Source: DATGIQ01 sp035295665
GTDB taxonomy: Bacteria > Planctomycetota > Planctomycetia > Gemmatales > Gemmataceae
Length of the DNA: 22,090 nucleotides
Assembly (NCBI GenBank): GCA_035295665.1
Contig: DATGIQ010000624.1
Span: 1 to 22,090 of the forward strand
Direction of reading: 5' to 3'
Made by a program: the position numbers and the translations under genes. Shown here one piece after another: positions 16,475 to 22,090 of the stretch. Under the pieces are notes generated by a model. The model had not been told where the DNA came from, searched no databases, and saw nothing but the letters and a program-made list of their open reading frames with translations. Positions within the stretch are counted from its first letter, which is position 1. The number at the start of each line of letters is the position of its first letter.

Positions 16475-17608
16475 TCAATTCCTGGTAATCGTTGCGGACG
16501 GCTGGAAGTCAACTTCCGTGACGTATGGCAGTCCTAGTTTCGCCAGCAGGCCACAGCCAACGGGAGTAACCGTGTTGCCGCCACAGTCGGTTTCCCAGGG
16601 CTTGTTTAGCCTGTAGACGCCTGGCTTAATCAAAGTCCGTTCGATCATTTGAAAGACCAGGTCTCCCGCTCGGAGAGAATCCAGAGTTTCCTGCGTTACG
16701 CCACCCGGCTTGGTTCCGCCTTGCTGGTTGGCACTGGAGCTCTGCTGCGACTTGGATTGCTCGCTGCTTACCGCGGCCTGAATCGCATTTTGGATCTGTT
16801 GCAGGATGTTTAGTGGGAGGGCCGTCGAATCGTGGTCGCCTTGGACTTCCACCAGCTCACTGCCATTGCGAATGGCCAAAGCGAACGAGGACTTCGAAGC
16901 AAAATTGCAGCTCTTAATCACGTACTGTTCGTCAAGGTCGGGTAAGTAAACGACGCCGATGTCGCCCGACAACGGCGGCGTGTGTTGAACAGTGGCAAGG
17001 GTAGGCTGCTGGACATCGCCCGAAGTGGTGTTCTGGGACCCACTGCTGGGCGAACCTTGCTGGGAACCTGGACTATTGCCACCTGAATTGCTGGATACTA
17101 AGGTAGCATTGGTGACTGTGGTCGTCTGGTCTCCGGGCAAGGCGGCGTTCCCGCCGTCACTGCTAGTGCGTTCCTTGACGACGGCGGCAATCGTTTGTAG
17201 CTCTGCCGCAGTAAACTCGCGACAGGCGCCCGTGCCGGGATTTTCCACCCGGAGGTCGGCCAGCCGGACCGTTTGCCCACACCGCGGGCCGGTCACGAAG
17301 GTGAATTCCAGCCCGTCAACATCCTGTGCCTTTGTCTCTCGCTTGCCACCTAGCGTACTTTGTGCGGGGGTCTCCTTGTTTTTTACGATAACCAGGCTCC
17401 TGGTTTCCTTAACCAGAATCGCCTTCTTGACCAGGAGGTAAGGCCGATTCAGGTAGTAGCGAAAGCCTTGTTCGTTGTCCTGGTGTGCGGCACGCTCGTC
17501 CAGCGGTACCTTCTTTACCTCCAGGTTGGCGCAGCCGCCGGCAAACGTCGCGGCGAGAACGGTGGCTCCAACCAAGAACTCCCATGCGTAAAAGGCGCGG
17601 GCGGACAT
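16475..17608 (-). CDS. predicted lipoprotein, paralogue of the neighbouring gene
   Basis: 377 residues from an ATG at 17608, which has GGGAG six bases upstream and places a hydrophobic signal segment (WEFLVGATVLAATFAGGC) right at the N-terminus; a longer frame reaches 17665. Cys26 in AGGCAN is the probable lipidation site, though the lipobox is weak at position -3. After it come NLEVKKVPLDER and GFRYYLNRPYLLVK (48-61), a middle domain, a Ser/Gly/Gln/Thr-rich linker about 165-205, then LPDLDEQYVIKSCNFASK (222-239), RNGSELVEV, a Gln/Ser-rich stretch, and PGVYRLNKPWE (329-339). These blocks recur in the same order in the next gene. I do not recognise a named family or catalytic motif. Likely an envelope-anchored protein. 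The stop of the upstream gene lies about 110 bp away, so co-transcription is possible. Confidence 0.82.
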   Translation of the reverse strand: MSARAFYAWEFLVGATVLAATFAGGCANLEVKKVPLDERAAHQDNEQGFRYYLNRPYLLVKKAILVKETRSLVIVKNKETPAQSTLGGKRETKAQDVDGLEFTFVTGPRCGQTVRLADLRVENPGTGACREFTAAELQTIAAVVKERTSSDGGNAALPGDQTTTVTNATLVSSNSGGNSPGSQQGSPSSGSQNTTSGDVQQPTLATVQHTPPLSGDIGVVYLPDLDEQYVIKSCNFASKSSFALAIRNGSELVEVQGDHDSTALPLNILQQIQNAIQAAVSSEQSKSQQSSSANQQGGTKPGGVTQETLDSLRAGDLVFQMIERTLIKPGVYRLNKPWETDCGGNTVTPVGCGLLAKLGLPYVTEVDFQPSATITRN

Positions 17609-17717
17609 GACATGCTCCCTTTCACTCGCTTCAGGCAGCTTTGCGCGAGCGTTTTGACTCGTCACTGCGCTGCATCATGCCATTTGCTTCATGGTTAAAG
17701 GATTCGAACAAGTCACT

Positions 17718-19232
17718 CTACTGACCGCTGGTCGGGTCGGCCGGAGGCGAATCGCTGCCCGGCTGGGGCTTCGGTTTTTGTGTCAGAGTCGTGTGCGTCT
17801 TTGCGTCAATGACGGACACGCTCTCCACAAGCTGCAAGCCTACGTCGCCAAACAGGCCGCACAGTTGATCACCTGCCATACCTTCCGTATGCGCGGCGGC
17901 CGCCCGCTCCCAGGACTTTTGCACCCGGTAAACGCCCGGTTCGATGGCGAGATTGGTACGCACGTAATAGGGCGCGTCAACCAGGTGGGTCTGATCAAGG
18001 CCGAGCGCTGCTAAACCGCCGCCCTTGGTCGGCGTTTTTGCGGGGCTGGGAGTGATCTGGCTCACGGCCGTGAGCAGGGCCCCAACCGTCTGAACGATTG
18101 CAACCGGCACGTCCGTCGAGTCAAAGCCCCCCGAAACCGTTTCCAGATCGGTGCCGTTCCGGAAGGTGTAGTGGTATTTCGTCTTCGCGGCAAAGTTTAT
18201 ATTCCGAATTGCATACTGCTCCTCGAAATCCGGCAGGAACACGACCTGGTAAGGTAGCGAGTCCTGCGTCGGCGCCGCATTCTGCTGGCTCGGCGGTGTT
18301 GTGCTCACAGTCTTCCCGCCATCCGTTGGCGGTGTGGGATTCGGCGTTAATTTGGGCGGAGGCGTCGTTTTGGCCATTGTTCCGGCACCCGGCTTCGCCT
18401 GCGATGGCGTACCCGTAGGTTTTGGAAGCTCGTTCTTGATTGCCGTCTCCAAATCCTGCTGGGTAAACGGCATCGCCGCCATATTCAGAGTTCGCAGGTA
18501 GTCGTTGATCGTGCCGATCGTTGCCTTTACGGATTTGGCAACCGCATCGTCGAAGGAAGTCTGTGTAGTATCAGAGACCTTGCTTATCGCTGCGGGCGCG
18601 TCCATGTCGTTGTTGAGGAGGGTTACAAGGTTATATTTGTCCGAGCTGAATGCCGTTAAGCTCGCGTCCACCTGGCCTTTTGTCGGAGACGATCCATACG
18701 CCCTTTTGGCTACGGCAGTCGCCGCGGCTTGTCGGAAGGCCGTGCGAAATTCAGCGGCGGTAAGTGGCCTACCTCCAGTGTCCGGTTTGTTCACCACCGC
18801 ACTTAGAACGATAAGGTCCCTGAATGGTACGTCAGACGGGTTGCCGGCATGATCGTAGACAAGGTAGTTGCCAGACCGGTCAAGTTCCGCGCCAACGAAA
18901 TAAAGTTCCGGCACCGAGTCGGCTAGAAGCGCCGGTCGAGGCATGGGGGCTGGAGCTTGCCCTGCTTGCGGCTGATCAGCATTTGCTGCCGCACGCGCGA
19001 CTGCGGTTTTGCGCACGGCTGGCCAAACCGGCTTATAGGTCGTGGTGACATCAATGCGGCTCGAAATGACAAGATAGGGCCGGGTCAGGTAGTACCGAAA
19101 GCCTTTTACTCTCGTATCGGTCCCATACATTCGGTCCTGCAGGTCAACCTTTTGCACCTTCACGTTTGCGCAACCAGTTAGAATGGTACAGAGGCCCACT
19201 GCGGCAACCTTGCGAACGATCCACCGAATCAT
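17718..19232 (-). CDS. predicted lipoprotein with conserved GFRYYL and LPDxEEQY blocks
   Basis: 504 residues. The signal peptide MIRWIVRKVAAVGLCTILTGC ends in a clean lipobox (LTGC), giving lipidated Cys21. The order of blocks matches the downstream paralogue: ANVKVQKVDLQDR (22-34), GFRYYLTRPYLVISSRI (44-60), a middle domain with a predicted helical part about 155-270, a Pro/Thr-rich linker about 270-325, LPDFEEQYAIRNINFAAK (333-350), RNGTDLETV (358-366), PGVYRVQKSWE (432-442), and a C-terminal C-G-L...GLQLVESV segment; a Pro-rich tail ends the protein. GGAGA lies seven bases before the ATG. It is divergent from the metalloprotease gene across 218 bp. Probably exported and membrane-anchored; function unknown. 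Confidence 0.87.
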   Translation of the reverse strand: MIRWIVRKVAAVGLCTILTGCANVKVQKVDLQDRMYGTDTRVKGFRYYLTRPYLVISSRIDVTTTYKPVWPAVRKTAVARAAANADQPQAGQAPAPMPRPALLADSVPELYFVGAELDRSGNYLVYDHAGNPSDVPFRDLIVLSAVVNKPDTGGRPLTAAEFRTAFRQAAATAVAKRAYGSSPTKGQVDASLTAFSSDKYNLVTLLNNDMDAPAAISKVSDTTQTSFDDAVAKSVKATIGTINDYLRTLNMAAMPFTQQDLETAIKNELPKPTGTPSQAKPGAGTMAKTTPPPKLTPNPTPPTDGGKTVSTTPPSQQNAAPTQDSLPYQVVFLPDFEEQYAIRNINFAAKTKYHYTFRNGTDLETVSGGFDSTDVPVAIVQTVGALLTAVSQITPSPAKTPTKGGGLAALGLDQTHLVDAPYYVRTNLAIEPGVYRVQKSWERAAAAHTEGMAGDQLCGLFGDVGLQLVESVSVIDAKTHTTLTQKPKPQPGSDSPPADPTSGQ

Positions 19233-19450
19233 AGGCGAATCTCCGATAAATGCGGTATCAACCGCTTGGACGCTACGTTCATCACACTCGGCACTTCCCT
19301 CAACTCCCCTAGAACGGATCGGCCTACACCCGACGAGACTGAAATCTATTCTGTTTTTGCTGTCCAGCCCATGGAATCAACGGTATCATGGCTAAGTTAA
19401 ACCGAAGTGGACGTTTTTACAGTTAGTATTCGGTCCGTTGAGAAAGCTCA

Positions 19451-21613
19451 ATGCCCTGGTCAAACGGCACTTATCTGGCGTTCGAGAGCACATCTACTTA
19501 CTCCATGGTCCTTCGGATTGATTTGAATTCGGATCCAAAACCGTTCAGCTACATCAGTCTCGACCTGTATAACGGCAAGCTCAGTTCCGATCCGGATGAT
19601 TCACCGAGCCGGTCGTCGCCTGGATACATCGCGTCCTTTCGTTCCGCACAACTTCCTCGGCGTGATTCGCCGCCGGTTGCAATGCCGGTGACCCTCATGC
19701 GCTTGCCGAACAGCTGGGCGGATGCTACGCAACCAACCGACACGATCGACCTTCAACTCCAGCCCGTAAATGATCCCAACGCTACCGATTACGTGATAAC
19801 GTACCTCGGCACACAGGTGAGTTATGAAAATGTTCCCTCCGGGCGTTACGAGTTCCACGCGGGTAAACCCATCGCGAATTTGTTCCATGAAGTCCGACTT
19901 TACCTTGACACGCAGGTCCCTGCGTATCCGTCACCTTTTGATGTCGCCAAACAAGACGGTCTCGGCGGGCCGGTATTCGATGAGTGTTGTCGCAAGGCTG
20001 GATTGAGGCTCAAGCAAGTCGCAAATGGGACCCTGGACCCGCCGCCGTCGGGTTCATGGGATCTAGGAGGGTTGGCGGACCAGGAAAAGAAGAAAGGAAT
20101 ACCCTACAACGACTGGACCACGACTGTTTATCTGATGATTGTTTCCGGGCTAGCCGGTGACAACGGAACCACCGGCGCCATGTTCGACACCGGTCGCGGC
20201 GCGGCGGCGGTGTTTTATGGCACCTTAAGAAATCGCTTTGGCGATCCAGAGTTGAGCACGATGTTCGTCTTCACGACAGTGCACGAAACGGCGCATTGCC
20301 TGAACTTACCCCATGCCTTTGAGAGCAAGCATTTGCCCGACCTGTCGTTGGGCTCGGCCACGTTCATGAACTATCCGCAGTATTTCACCGGCAGCTACAA
20401 CGATGCATCCAGGCTACCGGTTCTAAATGGCGCCACCAGCTGGTCGCAAGGAGACCTGGACAAGTACCGCAATTTCTGGAGTGTGTTTACCTACGAGTTT
20501 GATCCTCAAGAGTTGTTGGAGCTTCGGCACGGGACACGGAGAAACCTGGTAACGGGAAGCGAGTTTGCGCCCTATCGCGGAGTATTCACGAACACGGAGA
20601 CCTCCGTGTCCTTGGGTGGCACCGCGGGGCTTGGCCTGGAGCTAACGCTACGCTTTCGTGGCGACGATCGAGCGGGCGTCGCAAAGGCCGCGGCGCGGAA
20701 AGCCGTCGCGGCGGGCACGCCTCGCAGTCAGCGCCGGCCGGAACGCCAGAGGCCCATTTTCGATTTCGGTGAGCCCATTCACATCGAGGCCGAGTTACAC
20801 AGCTACTTGAACTTGCCCATTGAAGTAAAACGCCGCCTGAGCCCGATGACGGGGGACCTGGAAATTCACTACGAGACGCCGGACCACAAGTTCCTAACGT
20901 TTCGTCCGGCGGCAGCCCTTTGTTACATTCCGACGACAAAGATTCTCAACGGCGCCAATCTACCGGACCAGCCGCACTCATTCCACAAGGATGTTTGCCT
21001 GAACCTAAGTGGCCGCGGCTTCCGGTTCTTGCACCCGGGCGTTTATCGCGTGAGGGCATCTTATCGTCACGGCGACACGCAGCTTGTCTCCAACGTTCTT
21101 GAGCTGTTTGTTCGTTATCCCTCACGCAAGGTCGAGAATCTGATCGTGCCGTTACTGGACGCCGACGTGTCCACTTACCTGGCGTTTCGGGGAATGGCTC
21201 AGAACTCGCGTGCGCGCGAGAAGTTGAAGGACGCATTTCTCGATTCGGCCGGCAAAAGGCGCACGAATAGGCCGCACCCACTTCAGGACTATGTGTGTGC
21301 GTATGAAGCGCATTTGCCGCAGGACGACGAGACCAGGCAGAAGCAGGCAATCGCCAATGCGCTGAATATTGACGCACTGAACCGAGGCGCCGTGGAGAGT
21401 CTTACCGCAAAGAGACTGGCAAAGCTGCCATTTTCAAACATTGGGTTGGGCAAGCTCGGCAAGAGAATCGATGCGTCCACCAGCGAGGTAGATCCTGGTC
21501 TGGTGCCCGTCGTCGCCAAGAGTTTTGACAGGGCTCTGGCACTGCGAGGGGTTCCGAAGACAGTTCGCGATCGCCTGCGAAAGCACCGTGGCAATGACGC
21601 TGGCGGTGAGTAG
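19451..21613 (+). CDS. metzincin-like zinc metalloprotease, large, no visible signal peptide
   Basis: 720 residues. The zinc site is HETAHCLNLPH at 278-288 (H278, E279, H282, H288), matching the HExxHxxGxxH metzincin pattern with Asn at the usual Gly. A Met-turn follows at FMNYP (305-309), supporting the assignment. Residues 1-270 hold a beta-rich N-terminal part (TDTIDLQLQPVNDP, SYENVPSGRYEFHAGKP). After the protease comes an Ig-like beta-sandwich, about 450-560: FGEPIHIEAELHSYL, then LHPGVYRVRASYRHG and SNVLELFVRYP. The last 150 residues are helical and basic. No N-terminal signal peptide or membrane segment is seen, which is odd beside two exported lipoproteins; another export route or an upstream start is possible, but no better start was found. 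Substrate unknown. Confidence 0.82.
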   Translation: MPWSNGTYLAFESTSTYSMVLRIDLNSDPKPFSYISLDLYNGKLSSDPDDSPSRSSPGYIASFRSAQLPRRDSPPVAMPVTLMRLPNSWADATQPTDTIDLQLQPVNDPNATDYVITYLGTQVSYENVPSGRYEFHAGKPIANLFHEVRLYLDTQVPAYPSPFDVAKQDGLGGPVFDECCRKAGLRLKQVANGTLDPPPSGSWDLGGLADQEKKKGIPYNDWTTTVYLMIVSGLAGDNGTTGAMFDTGRGAAAVFYGTLRNRFGDPELSTMFVFTTVHETAHCLNLPHAFESKHLPDLSLGSATFMNYPQYFTGSYNDASRLPVLNGATSWSQGDLDKYRNFWSVFTYEFDPQELLELRHGTRRNLVTGSEFAPYRGVFTNTETSVSLGGTAGLGLELTLRFRGDDRAGVAKAAARKAVAAGTPRSQRRPERQRPIFDFGEPIHIEAELHSYLNLPIEVKRRLSPMTGDLEIHYETPDHKFLTFRPAAALCYIPTTKILNGANLPDQPHSFHKDVCLNLSGRGFRFLHPGVYRVRASYRHGDTQLVSNVLELFVRYPSRKVENLIVPLLDADVSTYLAFRGMAQNSRAREKLKDAFLDSAGKRRTNRPHPLQDYVCAYEAHLPQDDETRQKQAIANALNIDALNRGAVESLTAKRLAKLPFSNIGLGKLGKRIDASTSEVDPGLVPVVAKSFDRALALRGVPKTVRDRLRKHRGNDAGGE

Positions 21614-21630
21614 CAGTCCGAGTGCACGAC

Positions 21631-21700
21631 TTGCGGTGCAAAACACTCGAGCTGGTGTGGAAGTTAACCTGGACGCGCGCTCGGGTATTTTGCACCGCAA
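21631..21700 (+). terminator. inverted repeat after the metalloprotease gene
   Basis: Arms 21631-21651 (starting TTGCGGTGCAAAA) and 21680-21700 are reverse complements with two mismatches in 21 bp, around a 28-base loop. It begins 17 bases after the stop codon. It lacks a following T-run, so it may be a transcript-end hairpin or a repeat arm rather than a classical terminator. No gene is seen from here to about 21818. Confidence 0.5.
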
Positions 21701-21818
21701 CACACACATCCGCAACGATTCCTTGAGCGTCCTCAGCTCCAGCTCGGCGTATCAGCTGTGACCAGCGGACACGATAAAGATTTGCAAGATCGTCTTTGGT
21801 AATTCTGCCCTGAAAATT

Positions 21819-21965
21819 TCACGTAGCGCCACCGGGCACAAGAGTTACTTTGTGGCCCAGTTTCTCCAAGCGCCGCACCAAGTTGCGTGTCAACCGTTCC
21901 GGTTGTAAGCGGTCGAAGAAGTCCGCTGCCAATTCGATGTAGGTCGTCCCCAGGGCAATCGCATT
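21819..21965 (-). pseudogene. transposase C-terminal remnant, family unassigned
   Basis: A 48-residue minus-strand frame ending in TGA at 21819-21821, lying directly behind the stop of the ISAs1-like fragment and in the same frame. It reads TYIELAADFFDRLQPERL, then RNLVRRLEKLGHKVTLVP, a pattern I associate with the extreme C-terminus of insertion-sequence transposases. There is no start codon or catalytic domain, so it is debris. Family not determined. Confidence 0.45.
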
Positions 21966-22090
21966 TTAATTGCTGGAAAAACCGGTGAGGATCTTCAGCA
22001 GACGCTCCTCATCCCAACCGGCGCGGAGGCGCTTGCCGCGTAGGCTATCTTTGCAGGAAGTGTCCTGCTGCAACATCGAGAGCGCCAGGC
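21966..22090 (-). pseudogene. ISAs1-family transposase, C-terminal end at window edge
   Basis: The minus-strand frame enters from the right edge and stops at TAA 21966-21968, giving 40 residues: LALSMLQQDTSCKDSLRGKR then LRAGWDEERLLKILTGF. This matches the typical ISAs1/H-repeat C-terminus (RHxALNLL...D...K.GI..KR..AGWD..YLL..L). The rest lies beyond the window, so whether the gene is whole is unknown; the adjoining in-frame debris suggests a worn region. Confidence 0.6.

Noticed and set aside
14580..22090. CRISPR array or defence-system effector genes in the accessory half
   Set aside because: I looked for regularly spaced repeats of 25-40 bases and for Cas, restriction or abortive-infection motifs and saw none; the only repeats are the short tandem pairs and hairpins listed.

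Overview
The window looks like a chromosomal segment of a planctomycete, probably from the Gemmatales. This rests on architecture, not on a database search. The membrane Ser/Thr kinase has a planctomycete-style N-terminal recruitment segment. There is an FG-GAP repeat protein with an N-terminal LESRxxPS-type motif and a C-terminal DUF4214 region. A Uma2-family nuclease-fold gene lies next to housekeeping genes, and palindromic repeats fill several gaps between genes.

Left part (1-4928). A large minus-strand FG-GAP/DUF4214 protein runs off the left edge; it has no stop codon inside the window. Upstream of it lies a tight two-gene minus-strand unit (xylose-isomerase-like TIM barrel, then an SDR reductase). 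Divergent from that are a small helical protein and ispD of the MEP isoprenoid pathway. A 29-bp-arm hairpin lies just upstream of ispD, and a near-perfect 22-bp-arm hairpin follows it.

Middle (5329-14155). A 771-residue transmembrane Ser/Thr kinase with a predicted beta-helix outer domain converges on the minus-strand run Uma2 - glnS - pheT. The convergent gap is filled by a cluster of nested palindromes. Upstream of Uma2 is a class A FAD monooxygenase. Its longest open frame runs back through a tRNA remnant, so the shorter start at 14155 is preferred.

Right part (14354-22090) is accessory. It holds the 5' half of a tRNA-Leu(GAG) gene that loses tRNA character at the end of the anticodon loop, then an apparently complete tyrosine recombinase. 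Similar short tandem repeats (TGTGACCA and TGTACCA type) flank the recombinase on both sides. About 590 bp without a recognised gene follow. Next come two paralogous predicted lipoproteins on the minus strand, divergent from a 720-residue metzincin-like metalloprotease with no visible signal peptide. The right edge holds transposase C-terminal debris, including an ISAs1-like tail. The pair of lipoproteins plus protease next to an integrase and a broken tRNA is the best candidate here for an undescribed mobile or accessory system. Their functional link is inferred from position only.
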